Source: Diplosphaera chodatii (taxonomy: Eukaryota > Chlorophyta > Trebouxiophyceae > Prasiolales > Stichococcaceae). Taken from it: a DNA stretch of 64,000 nt. The stretch's first letter is position 1. Each line of letters opens with the position of its first letter. Shown here one piece after another: positions 35,534 to 45,658 of this stretch. The stretch spans positions 1,240,001-1,304,000 of the forward strand of contig JAALGY010000054.1 in NCBI GenBank assembly GCA_032358165.1. Reading direction: 5' to 3'. A program made the translations under genes and the position numbers. The notes under the pieces are model-generated. The model made no database searches. It saw only the letters and a program-made list of their open reading frames with translations, and had not been told where the DNA came from.

Positions 35534-35660
35534 GTGGAACCATTCTGTCAGCGGGGAGTGAACGGTTTCGTACACGACTCGTTGTGCATGTTGCTCTGGG
35601 TTTTTCCGCCAGAGCCTGTGGCTAGGCCAAAATGGCCCACCACCAGTATGTAATCAATGT

Positions 35661-36405
35661 CAATGTCAAATTCCTGGAGAACTGTGCTCTGGCCACCCGG
35701 CCGGGGCGCAGCACCAGCAGCTCAGCATGCTGGGCTGCCCAGGTGTGTTCGTTCCTGCACTTCATGTCACCCATCGTTGACGGCGTGCCGCAGCGCATTG
35801 ACACATCTGTTGTCACTGCACACCTGCAGCGCCGCACCTTCGATGCTGTGAATGGCAGCGACTTGCGCAAAGTGCGTGAGTGGCTGGGAGTCAGGGGCCC
35901 TGTGAACGGTGACAACTACCAGTTGGCCGGCTACTTGCAGGCAGTCGCCTCCAAGACCGGTCGTCGGCGGTTAGCACAGTTTCGCATGGGCAGTCACATG
36001 CTGGGGGTGGAGACAGGGAGGTGGCAGCGGCTGCCGCGGGCAGAGCGGCTGTGTCAGCGGTGTAGCTGCGGCGTGGTGGATGATGAGGCGCATATGGTCT
36101 GGGGGTGTCCAGCCCTAGTAGATCAGAGGGTACAGCATTCGGAGCTGTTTGAGGACAGCAACATCATATCAGTGGCGGACTTTATGCAGCAGGATGCCGG
36201 GCAACTGGCAGCCTTTTTGCGGGGTTGTCATGATCAATGTGCAGAGTTGGAGGGGTGTGCATCCAACCGGGATTGAGTGGAACCATTCTGTCAGCGGGGA
36301 GTGAACGGTTTCGTACACGACTCGTTGCGCATGTTGCTCTGGGTTTTTCCGCCAGAGCCTGTGGCTAGGCCAAAATGGCCCACCACCAGTATGTAATCAA
36401 TGTCA
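35661..36405 (+). mobile_element. LINE-A C-terminal fragment fused to the preceding tail
   Basis: The upstream 3' UTR frame starting MAHHQYVIN runs through the hexamers and continues in the LINE-A frame from FLENCALATRPG to the normal stop (35,632-36,276), followed by its own 3' UTR and several TGTCAA units. Confidence 0.88.
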
Positions 36406-36570
36406 TGTCAATGTCAATGTCAATGGCATACAAGGCATACATGCGCTCTTATCCGCACGATCTGCATTGACCTTCTTTTAGGCCGCTTTGCGGATGCTGT
36501 CGCTCATATATTCAGCTCTCACTGGCAAGTGTCTCTATAAATTTCATACATACGCCAGGCTCATGTTTAA
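36406..36570. other. Short stretch between a LINE-A tail and X
   Basis: Tail hexamers to about 36,425, then ~145 bp not assigned to a family. The same stretch recurs inverted at 63,081-63,225, so it belongs to a duplicated block. Confidence 0.5.
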
Positions 36571-36927
36571 GCCGGTGCCGTGGCACGTGGACAGACACTC
36601 GTTACGACTCTTCAGGATTAGACACTTGCAGCGGTGCGACTTAGCCGCGTGTGCGTGGCCTTGCTGCCGCCGCCGCCAGGTCCCCGCACTTGTACGATCG
36701 TTAGGTAGCCTTCCTCGTCGGGACTATTGCCTTGCGCTGGTCTCATGGGCCCTGCATTCCCTTGTTTGTTTGTTTGTTTTCCACAAAGGGCGTCCAGACC
36801 AGAACCAAGCTCAATGAACAAGGTGGTCTCATGGGCCCTGCATTCCCTTGTGGTTTCAGTGTCCTCCATTGACATATTTCGAACAGAGCGTTTTGATGAC
36901 CTACCCAGCCGCCCTCACGTTCCCACG
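36571..36927 (+). mobile_element. Element X, 5'-truncated, with an X-tail insertion inside
   Basis: X sequence from GCCGTGGCACGTGG. At 36,765-36,823 a 59-bp minus-strand X 3' end with (TTTG)n is inserted between two 27-bp direct repeats (36,738-36,764 and 36,824-36,850). Confidence 0.8.
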
Positions 36928-37090
36928 TTGACATTGATTACATACTGGTGGTGGGCCATTTTGGCCTAGCCACAGGCTCTGGCGGAAAAACCCAGAGCAA
37001 CATGCACAACGAGTCGTGTACGAAACCGTTCACTCCCCGCTGACAGAATGGTTCCACTCAATCCCGGTTGGATGCACACCCCTCCAACTT
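36928..37090 (-). mobile_element. LINE-A 3' UTR and tail only
   Basis: Minus-strand tail at about 36,928-36,940, both 3' UTR hairpins, and truncation just before the stop codon region. Confidence 0.85.
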
Positions 37091-38521
37091 TGACATTGAC
37101 ATTGATTACATACTGGTGGTGGGCCATTTTGGCCTAGCCACAGGCTCTGGCGGAAAAACCCAGAGCAACATGCACAACGAGTCGTGTACGAAACCGTTCA
37201 CTCCCCGCTGACAGAATGGTTCCACTCAATCCCGGTTGGATGCACACCCCTCCAACTCTGCACATTGATCATGACAACCCCGCAAAAAGGCTGCCAGTTG
37301 CCCGGCATCCTGCTGCATAAAGTCCGCCACTGATATGATGTTGCTGTCCTCAAACAGCTCCGAATGCTGTACCCTCTGATCTACTAGGGCTGGACACCCC
37401 CAGACCATATGCGCCTCATCATCCACCACGCCGCAGCTACACCGCTGACACAGCCGCTCTGCCCGCGGCAGCCGCTGCCACCTCCCTGTCTCCACCCCCA
37501 GCATGTGACTGCCCATGCGAAACTGTGCTAACCGCCGACGACCGGTCTTGGAGGCGACTGCCTGCAAGTAGCCGGCCAACTGGTAGTTGTCACCGTTCAC
37601 AGGGCCCCTGACTCCCAGCCACTCACGCACTTTGCGCAAGTCGCTGCCATTCACAGCATCGAAGGTGCGGCGCTGCAGGTGTGCAGTGACAACAGATGTG
37701 TCAATGCGCTGCGGCACGCCGTCAACGATGGGTGACATGAAGTGCAGGAACGAACACACCTGGGCAGCCCAGCATGCTGAGCTGCTGGTGCTGCGCCCCG
37801 GCCGGCTGGCCAGAGCACAGTTCTCCAGGAATGCCTGCTTGGTGAGGCGGGTGTCCGGCATTGCGACCAGCCGGTTCCAGAACCGGCAGATGGCCAGCGT
37901 TGCCGTGTGCGCCACTGGGAACCGCCCAAGCTCCCCCAACACCGCCACGTTGGGAGTGCCTGTGCGCACGCCAAGAACAGACCGAAGGAACTTCCGATGA
38001 ACAAGCTCACAAGTATCCATGCCAGTACCACATAACGCCCCAGGTCCCCATGTTTCACCGTATAGCATAACAGGACGCACTAGTGCATCAAACAAATGCA
38101 GCTGCAGTGCTGGGTCATGCAGGCTCAGGTCATGGCAACGATGCTGCAATGCAAGTGCGGCGCGCTGGGCGGAGGCCGCTCTGCCGATGCTAGCGGCAGC
38201 AAAAGAACTACGAGTAGAGACATCAACCCCCAGATAGGTAAACGAGTCCAGCACTTCGATGGGAGCATGCATGTAGGTGAGAACCGGTGGTGCAGCAGCC
38301 TGGGCTGCATACACCACGACCTTTGTCTTCTTCACGTTGACGGTGAGGCGCCAGCGCTTGCAGTACGACTCCAGCAGGTCGAGCTGCGCCTGCAGGCCGC
38401 GTACGGACGTGGACACCAGGTCCAGGTCATCTGCATAGAAGAGGGCAGGTGCCTGCACACCACACAGGGTGGGCAGGTCCAGGTCCCCGCCAGCGGCCTC
38501 CAGCTCCGCTTGGAAATCGTC
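37091..38521 (-). pseudogene. Older LINE-A (right half of ORF2), split by a later insertion
   Basis: The minus-strand 435-codon open frame (37,226-38,533) covers RT from DDFQAEL and the YADD motif to the C-terminal Cys-His motif, stop, 3' UTR and tail. Its missing upstream part (RT motifs before TYID) continues at 44,841-45,658. A 6.3-kb block (38,522-44,840) interrupts it. Confidence 0.85.
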
Positions 38522-38786
38522 TTCCGTTTGCATACTCGGAAGGGTTTCTTGCGCACGTTCTCAACACGCTCTCTGGCTACATACAGGCTCTCTGTACCAA
38601 GCGCGAAGGATCCCGCGCTGCCCGGTGTCCGGCAGTGCGCTCTCAGGAGGCCAACCGCACCCAACCAACCAACCAACCACGCGAAACACCGCAACCCTAC
38701 GCTCTATCCCCCTCAAACTGCTTGCAACTCTTGCGAGCAGACTCATCACACACACATCATCCATCTGCTGCAATTTCGCAGCAATC

Positions 38787-38822
38787 GCACCTCGTTTGAG
38801 GCCATTGCACCTCGTTTGAGGC
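38787..38822 (+). repeat. Tandem 16-bp repeat in the LINE-A 5' UTR
   Basis: GCACCTCGTTTGAGGC occurs twice, 20 bp apart. Each copy can fold as CCTC-GTTT-GAGG. Present also at about 31,962-31,997. A possible promoter or RNA element; function unknown. Confidence 0.7.
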
Positions 38823-38918
38823 GTCCCATACTCACTCCAACCACCCAATCTGTGTCACACTCACCCTACAGCAGCAGCCCAAGCTGCAACCATCCAGCTA
38901 CCTTCTATACATCACAAC

Positions 38919-40331
38919 ATGACGATCTGCACGCGTTCGTTCTCTGACGTTGTGTGCTCGACAGATGCGGCGATGGACTGGGCGACGGTTGCATCACTGA
39001 GTGACGTGACCGAACTCCGGAAGATCGCCAAACGTTACAACGTATCTGTTCGCAGGGGTGCCAACGCAGAAACAGTTCGTCGCCAGATACACGCCGTTAT
39101 GGAGCCGATGGACGGCATTGCGGACGCTGCACTTGCAGAGTTTTCGGTGTCGGACTCCAGCGCCGATTTGACGCAGCAGTCCTGCACGCTTACTGCGGCA
39201 CCCATCAGCGAGGCCTATACAGAGCCTGCTGCTCAGCAGCGGCCACCAAGGGCCCCCCTGCATGGACACGCATGCGTGCATGCAACTGCAGTTGGTGCTG
39301 ACCAGGATCACGTGACTGCCCAGACTGCCCAGGGTGATTCCAGTGCAGGCTGTGCAGTCCCACAGCCCTCGTCTAACGCAGCCATTGCGCCATACTTGCA
39401 CAGGATTGCGGCTCTTGAGGCCGAGCTGAAGCAGTCGAAGCTCGAGGCAGCAACATATCGGCAAGCGGCACTGCAGCAGCAATGCCAGTCAGTCAAGCTT
39501 GTGATACATGTGCAACAGCCACAGCTCAACAGCAACAGCCCGGAGCAGCAGACGGCACCGGCCACGCATGCAGCCCCAGAGCAGCATGCAGCGACCGCGC
39601 CAGCAGCTCCCAGCAGCCAGCCTGCAACACCAGCAACGGCACCAGCAGCAACATTGCCACAGCAGCCAGCAGCAACCAGCCGGCCCAGCATTGACCCAAA
39701 ACAGCAGCCGCGGCTTCCAGCGCGCAGCAGCAGCTCTGGGTCAGCAACGTGGGTTTTCAGCGGCCTGGATTTTGCAGCAGGCAGCAGCAGCGATGCTGCC
39801 GCAGCGGCAGTACAGGGTTTCTGCACCAGCAAGCTTTGCTTACAAGATGCTGCACAGCATGTCACTGTCATGCGTGTCAGCAAGCAGAAGACCGGCCTGG
39901 CTGTTGTCAGCATCGATGATGCTGTGTTTGTGCGCAGGATGTGCAGCGCGAAAGCGCGCCTTCCCCGCACTTGCGGAGTGTCTATCTTTGAGAGCGTGGC
40001 ACCGCAGCGTCGTGACGCAGCGGCACAGCTGCGCAGGAGTCAACACCAGGCAGCCCAAGATGCAGCTCCAGTGGCGAATGCACGCCGCGCAGCCGCGGAT
40101 GCTGTGCAATTTGCACAGCAGCACCTCGCGCCGCGCCGGCAGCGGCGGCCAAGCGCTCTTGGCCCTCACCCTGCTGCTGCTCCCCTTGGCATTGCATCAC
40201 GCTTTGCTGTGCTGCCTGTTGAGCCCACTTCTCACACATCACCTGGTGGCCCCACACTGGCTGAGGGCACACAACCCTCTCCAGCAAAGGCGCCAGCCAC
40301 ACCCAAACCCACCTCCAACCATGTCTGCTAG
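38919..40331 (+). CDS. LINE-A ORF1 (gag-like), ends in an amber codon
   Basis: 470 codons from ATG to TAG. The N-terminal ~110 residues are mixed (ELRKIAKRYNVSVRRG looks helical and basic), followed by a helix ALEAELKQSKLEAATYRQAALQ, then a Gln/Ala/Pro/Ser-rich stretch. Next comes a compact region with WVFSGLDFA and VTVMRVSKQKTGLAVVSIDD, which might be an RRM-like nucleic-acid-binding fold as in L1 ORF1, though I cannot confirm it. The end is Ala/Pro-rich. No CCHC knuckle is seen. Proteins of this position bind element RNA in other LINEs. The TAG is in the same frame as ORF2. Confidence 0.8.
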   Translation: MTICTRSFSDVVCSTDAAMDWATVASLSDVTELRKIAKRYNVSVRRGANAETVRRQIHAVMEPMDGIADAALAEFSVSDSSADLTQQSCTLTAAPISEAYTEPAAQQRPPRAPLHGHACVHATAVGADQDHVTAQTAQGDSSAGCAVPQPSSNAAIAPYLHRIAALEAELKQSKLEAATYRQAALQQQCQSVKLVIHVQQPQLNSNSPEQQTAPATHAAPEQHAATAPAAPSSQPATPATAPAATLPQQPAATSRPSIDPKQQPRLPARSSSSGSATWVFSGLDFAAGSSSDAAAAAVQGFCTSKLCLQDAAQHVTVMRVSKQKTGLAVVSIDDAVFVRRMCSAKARLPRTCGVSIFESVAPQRRDAAAQLRRSQHQAAQDAAPVANARRAAADAVQFAQQHLAPRRQRRPSALGPHPAAAPLGIASRFAVLPVEPTSHTSPGGPTLAEGTQPSPAKAPATPKPTSNHVC

Positions 40332-40372
40332 GGGTGCTGGGGCCGGGCTGCGCCCGGCGCAATCCGGTCCCC
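40329..40372 (+). promoter_or_regulatory. Candidate stop-codon readthrough signal between ORF1 and ORF2
   Basis: The TAG at 40,329-40,331 is followed, after 10 nt, by a perfect 7-bp hairpin (GCCGGGC at 40,342-40,348, loop TGC, GCCCGGC at 40,352-40,358). The frame then stays open into ORF2, 19 codons before LSLNVQG. There is no in-frame ATG until the middle of the endonuclease. The same sequence occurs at 33,503, 49,070, 52,038 and 54,775. Confidence 0.5.
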
Positions 40373-42359
40373 TAACAGCGCCCTGTCTGTGCTGAGCCTG
40401 AACGTCCAGGGCTGGCTGTCCAGAGATGCATCTGCTCTTTCGCAGGTCATCAAGGCGGCTGACTTCGATGTACTGGCATTCAGCGAGACGTGGGCGCGTG
40501 AGGGGAGCGATGCGCCGGAGCTGGACGGCTTCACGTCCGTCCTGCACCTGCCGCGCAGCCGGCGTCAGCAGCGTGGCGGCGCACGTGGCGGCATCGCTGT
40601 CTACGTCGCCGACAAGCTGGCACCAATGGTAACACACTTATCGACTGGACCCCAGAACTGCTACGCTGTTTTGAGGTTTGACAAAGCCATTGGCCAGGAG
40701 GAGGATGCGTACATGTTCGCATGTTACATTCCACCAGAGGGCAGCCCATCATTTGATGGCAAAGGCCCTGCGGTCTGGGAGGCGTTACGTGAGGAGGTGA
40801 GCGCCACCTGCCGCATGGGGCATGTGTTTGTTGTTGGAGACCTGAACGCACGCACCAGCACCTGCCCGGACTTTCCGGGATCTGTCGATCACCCTGTCAC
40901 AGAAGAGTTCCTGCCCTCCACTGCCCCTCCTGTGCAGTCACAGCGGCACAGCCGCGACAGCAGGGAGCGGCCCAACAAGTGGGGCAGGGCTCTGCTTGAC
41001 ATGTGTGTTGAGACATCCCTCAGGATTGCTAACGGTCGTGTCCCAGGAGATGAGGGGGGACAAGTCACTTTTGTCAGCCACAGTCAGGTGGGCAGCAGCC
41101 TGATCGACTATGTGCTTGCAAGTGCTGATGCATTCCCGCTGATTCAATCCCTAACAGTACTCCCTGCTCCCGAGTCGGACCACGCAGCCCTGCACTTGCT
41201 CATCAAGAGGACCACCGCCGCCCAGCAGCCGCTCCCACGTCGCCAGCGCCGCCGCCATCAGCAGCAGCAACCGCAGCAGCCCACAACCCAGCAGCCCCTG
41301 CGCCTCAGCGCAGCGCAGCTGGGAGTGTGGCAGCAGCGCCTGCAGCAGCTTGATGCAGCAGCCCAACTGGTCGACATCGCAACGGCAGCTGACGCCGCCC
41401 AGGTACCTGATGACATGCATGCTGTGGGCTTGCAGTTCGACCAGTTTATCGAGACCACGCAGGCTGAGGTGGCTGCAACAGCGCCGGCCGCCAAGGGGCG
41501 GGGGCGTGACCGCAACGCTGTGCCCCGCTGGTGGGACGCTGAACTGGCCCGCGGGCGCCGCGCAGCGCGGCAAGCCGCGCGTCGCGACCCGCAGTCAGCT
41601 GCTGCTCGCGCACTGCGCCAGCAGTACCAGCACCTGCTACGCCGCACACAGCGCCAGTGGACCCGCAGTCAGGCTCTTTCTCTCACTGAAATGGCTCGCT
41701 CTACCGACTCCAAGAAGTTCTGGCAGAAGTTCAAACCTGCTAAGAAGCGGTCCTGTCCCATAGCAGATGATGTGATGCTCGAGTCCTTCCGTAAACTACT
41801 GGATGCCCCCACACTTCCATCAAGCACTGCAGGTACCTCGGGTAGTGGGGCTGCGCCACCTTTTGCCGACGGGAGCGAGCTCAACTCGCCCTTCGTCACT
41901 GCACACCTGCAGCGCCGCACCTTCGATGCTGTGAATGGCAGCGACTTGCGCAAAGTGCGTGAGTGGCTGGGAGTCAGGGGCCCTGTGAACAGTGACAACT
42001 ACCAGATGGCCGGCTACTTGCAGGCAGTCGCCTCCAAGACCGGTCGTCGGCGGTTAGCACAGTTTCGCATGGGCAGTCACATGCTGGGGGTGGAAACAGG
42101 GAGGTGGCAGCGGCTGCCGCGGGCAGAGCGGCTGTGTCAGCGGTGTAACTGCGGCGTGGTGGATGATGAGGCGCATATGGTCTGGGGGTGTCCAGCCCTA
42201 GTAGATCAGAGGGTGCAGCATTCGGAGCTGTTTGAGGACAGCAACATCACATCAGTGGCGGACTTTATGCAGCAGGATGCCGGGCAACTGGCAGCCTTTT
42301 TGCGGGGTTGTCATGATCAATGTGCAGAGTTGGAGGGGTGTGCATCCAACCGGGATTGA
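40332..42359 (+). pseudogene. LINE-A ORF2 with RT domain deleted
   Basis: Same internal deletion as copy 1 (ELNSPF joined to VTAHLQRR). The endonuclease and C-terminal Cys-His motif remain. It could encode an RT-less endonuclease protein if read through the amber codon. Confidence 0.88.
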
Positions 42360-42369
42360 GTGGAACCAT

Positions 42370-42596
42370 GGATGGAATGGATAGCGGTAAGGGAAGTGCA
42401 AATAGCGATGGAAAAGGACCTTTGACCGGAAGGCTGTTTGTGTATTGCGTTTTTCAACGACTTATATACACAAACCATGGAGGGCAGATTGCCGAAGCAA
42501 CCACTTGCATAGGGTGGGGTGGGTTGGTCCCACACGGAACTAGACCCGAAACTTCCGCCACCGCCAGGGATCGAACCCGGTCCCTGAACGGTGTCC
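42370..42596 (-). mobile_element. SINE-S in the LINE-A 3' UTR
   Basis: 227 bp flanked by ACCAT (42,365-42,369 and 42,597-42,601). The sense strand is minus. The empty site is seen in the duplicate copy at about 35,540, so the insertion followed the duplication. Confidence 0.88.
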
Positions 42597-42689
42597 ACCA
42601 TTCTGTCAGCGGGGAGTGAACGGTTTCGTACACGACTCGTTGTGCATGTTGCTCTGGGTTTTTCCGCCAGAGCCTGTGGCTAGGCCAAA

Positions 42690-44690
42690 ATGGCCCACCA
42701 CCAGTATGTAATCAATGTCAATGTCAATGTCAAATTCACAGCCGGCGCCGTGCAAGAGGCTATAGGAGCCCTGCGCGGAGGCAAAGCGACGGTGGGATTG
42801 CTCAAATTGGATGCTTTATCTGTTGCAGCGGCGCAGCTTGCACCCTGTCTTGCATGTATTTTTAACTCGTGTCAACGAGTTGCAGCGTTGCCAAGGAGCT
42901 GGGCATTGTGCGGCATCACGCCAATTCATAAGGGGGGCGACACATCTGATCCGGGTAATTACCGTGGCATTGCTGTTGGGTCTCTGCTGGCAAAACTATA
43001 TGCTTGCATGCTTAACGAAAAGCTTATGAGGTGGACCGAGCAGCACCAGCTGCGCGCACGCGGACAGGCGGGCTTCCGCAAGGACCACCGCACCACCGAT
43101 CAAACCTTCGTCGTTCGCACCCTCATCGAGAAGGCCAAGGCAGATAAGCAGCCTCTGTACTCTTGCTTTGTCGATTTCAAGAAGGCATACGATACTGTAC
43201 CTCGTGATTTGCTTTGGGAGAAGCTGCAGCGGATTGGGGTGCATGAGGAGTTTCTGAGGGGGGTTCAGGCACTGTATGCTGATGTGCCAATGGCATTGCA
43301 GTTTGAGGGGGGAATGTCCGATACATTCCAGAGCACTTTGGGCGTTAAGCAGGGATGTCCACTATCTCCAACCCTTTTCGGGATCTACATTGACGATTTC
43401 CAAGCGGAACTGGAGGCCGCCGGCGGGGACCTGGACCTGCCCACCCTGTGTGGTGTGCAGGCACCTGCCCTCTTCTATGCAGATGACCTGGACCTGGTGT
43501 CCACGTCCGTACGCGGCCTGCAGGCGCAGCTCGACCTGCTGGAGTCGTACTGCAAGCGCTGGCGCCTCACCGTCAACGTGAAGAAGACAAAGGTCGTGGT
43601 GTATGCAGCCCAGGCTGCTGCACCACCGGTTCTCACCTACATGCATGCTCCCATCGAAGTGCTGGACTCGTTTACCTATCTGGGGGTTGATATCTCTACT
43701 CGTAGTTCTTTTGCTGCCGCTAGCATCGGCAGAGCGGCCTCCGCCCAGCGCGCCGCACTTGCATTGCAGCATCGTTGCCACGACCTGAGCCTGCATGACC
43801 CAGCATTGCAGCTGCATTTGTTTGATGCACTAGTACGTCCTGTTATGCTATATGGTGTCGAAACATGGGGACCTGGGGCGTTATGTGGTACTGGCATGGA
43901 TACTTGTGAGCTTGTCCATCGGAAGTTCCTTCGGTCTGTTCTTGGCGTGCGCACAGGCACTCCCAACGTGGCGGTGTTGGGGGAGCTTGGGCGGTTCCCA
44001 GTGGCGCACACGGCAACGCTGGCCATCTGCCGGTTCTGGAACCGGCTGGTCGCAATCCCGGACACCCGCCTCACCAAGCAGGCATTCCTGGAGAACTGTG
44101 CTCTGGCCACACGGCCGGGGCGCAGCACCAGCAGCTCAGCATGCTGGGCTGCCCAGGTGTGTTCGTTCCTGCACTTCATGTCACCCATCGTTGACGGCGT
44201 GCCGCAGCGCATTGACACATCTGTTGTCACTGCACACCTGCAGCGCCGCACCTTCGATGCTGTGAATGGCAGCGACTTGCGCAAAGTGCGTGAGTGGCTG
44301 GGAGTCAGGGGCCCTGTGAACAGTGACAACTACCAGATGGCCGGCTACTTGCAGGCAGTCGCCTCCAAGACCGGTCGTCGGCGGTTAGCACAGTTTCGCA
44401 TGGGCAGTCACATGCTGGGGGTGGAAACAGGGAGGTGGCAGCGGCTGCCGCGGGCAGAGCGGCTGTGTCAGCGGTGTAACTGCGGCGTGGTGGATGATGA
44501 GGCGCATATGGTCTGGGGGTGTCCAGCCCTAGTAGATCAGAGGGTGCAGCATTCGGAGCTGTTTGAGGACAGCAACATCACATCAGTGGCGGACTTTATG
44601 CAGCAGGATGCCGGGCAACTGGCAGCCTTTTTGCGGGGTTGTCATGATCAATGTGCAGAGTTGGAGGGGTGTGCATCCAACCGGGATTGA
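42690..44690 (+). pseudogene. Chimeric 666-codon frame: 3' UTR start, tail, then LINE-A RT and C-terminus
   Basis: ATG in the upstream LINE-A 3' UTR reads MAHHQYVIN, then (VN)n across the TGTCAA tail. It then runs in frame into ORF2 at FTAGAVQEAIGALRGG and on to the normal stop. The complete RT is present: TPIHKGG, FRKDHRTTDQ, VDFKKAYDTV, KQGCPLSP, FYADD, plus the C-terminal motif. The endonuclease is absent. The LINE-A body is a 5'-truncated copy (42,734-44,840). It could make an RT protein without endonuclease; expression is unknown. Confidence 0.8.
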
Positions 44691-44840
44691 GTGGAACCAT
44701 TCTGTCAGCGGGGAGTGAACGGTTTCGTACACGACTCGTTGTGCATGTTGCTCTGGGTTTTTCCGCCAGAGCCTGTGGCTAGGCCAAAATGGCCCACCAC
44801 CAGTATGTAATCAATGTCAAATGTCATGTCAATGTCAAAT
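42734..44840 (+). mobile_element. LINE-A, 5'-truncated at the start of RT, with 3' UTR and long tail
   Basis: Begins at TTCACAGCCGG directly after the previous copy's tail. Ends in an irregular hexamer tail (44,813-44,846) that merges with the RT sequence of the older minus-strand copy. Confidence 0.88.
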
Positions 44841-45658
44841 GTCAATGTAAATCCCGAAAAGGGTTGGAGATAGTGGACATCCCTGCTTAACACCCGAAGT
44901 GCTCTGGAATGTATCGGACATTCCCCCCTCAAACTGCAATGCCATTGGCACATCAGCATACAGTGCCTGCACCCCCCTCAGAAACTCCCCATGCACCCCA
45001 ATCCGCTGCAGCTTCTCCCAAAGCAAATCACGAGGTACAGTATCGTATGCCTTCTTGAAATCGACAAAGCAAGAGTACAGAGGCTGCTTATCTGCCTTGG
45101 CCTTCTCGATGAGGGTGCGAACGACGAAGGTTTGATCGGTGGTGCGGTGGTCCTTGCGGAAGCCCGCCTGTCCGCGTGCGCGCAGCTGGTGCTGCTCGGT
45201 CCACCTCATAAGCTTTTCGTTAAGCATGCAAGCATATAGTTTTGCCAACAGAGACCCAACAGCAATGCCACGGTAATTACCCGGATCAGATGTATCGCCC
45301 CCCTTATGAATTGGCGTGATGCCGCACAATGCCCAGCTCCTTGGCAGCGCTGCAACTCGTTGACACGAGTTAAAATACATGCAAGACAGGGTGCAAGCTG
45401 CGCCGCTGCAACAGATAAAGCATCCAATTTGAGCAACCCCACCGTTGCTTTGCCTCCGCGCAGGGCTCCTATAGCCTCTTGCACGGCGCCGGCTGTGAAG
45501 GGCGAGTTCAGCTCGCTCCCGTCGGCAAAAGGTGGCGCAGCACCACTACCCGAGGTACCTGCAGTGCTTGATGGAAGTGTGGGGGCATCCAGTAGTTTAC
45601 GGAAGGACTCGAGCATCACATCATCTGCTATGGGACAGGACCGCTTCTTAGCAGGTTT
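44841..45658 (-). pseudogene. Older LINE-A (left half: linker and first RT motifs)
   Basis: The minus strand encodes the ORF2 linker (DDVMLESFRKLLDAP) and RT up to FGIYIDI; together with 37,091-38,521 it rebuilds one uninterrupted 5'-truncated LINE-A. The split point is TTTACATTGAC / GACGATTTCC. Confidence 0.85.

Larger units (their letters stand above)
31697..35660 (+). mobile_element. LINE-A copy 1: 5' UTR, ORF1, RT-deleted ORF2, 3' UTR
   Basis: Near-identical to 38,522-42,728 (offset 6,825-6,826). The order is 5' UTR 31,697-32,093, ORF1 from 32,094, amber at 33,503, ORF2 lacking the whole RT, stop at 35,533, then 3' UTR and tail. Confidence 0.9.
38522..42728 (+). mobile_element. LINE-A copy 2: 5' UTR, intact ORF1, RT-deleted ORF2, 3' UTR
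   Basis: The best-preserved 5' half in the window. 5' UTR 38,522-38,918, ORF1 38,919-40,331, amber, ORF2 deleted for RT, 3' UTR split by SINE-S at 42,370-42,596, tail at about 42,714-42,733. It appears to be inserted into the LINE-A copy that flanks it. Confidence 0.9.

Noticed and set aside
36415..36430. TGTCAA/TTGACA hexamers as telomeric repeats
   Set aside because: Green algal telomeres use TTTAGGG-type repeats. Here the hexamers occur as 1-5 units at the 3' ends of LINE-A copies in both orientations.
40389..42359. ORF2 starting at a GTG codon
   Set aside because: GTG starts are a bacterial habit. The frame is open back to the ORF1 amber codon, and GTG here is simply where an automatic caller would begin.
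37226..42359. Twin-priming 5' inversion at the head-to-head junction near 38,521
   Set aside because: Each arm has its own 3' UTR and tail, and the minus-strand element continues on the far side at 44,841, so insertion of one element into another explains it better.
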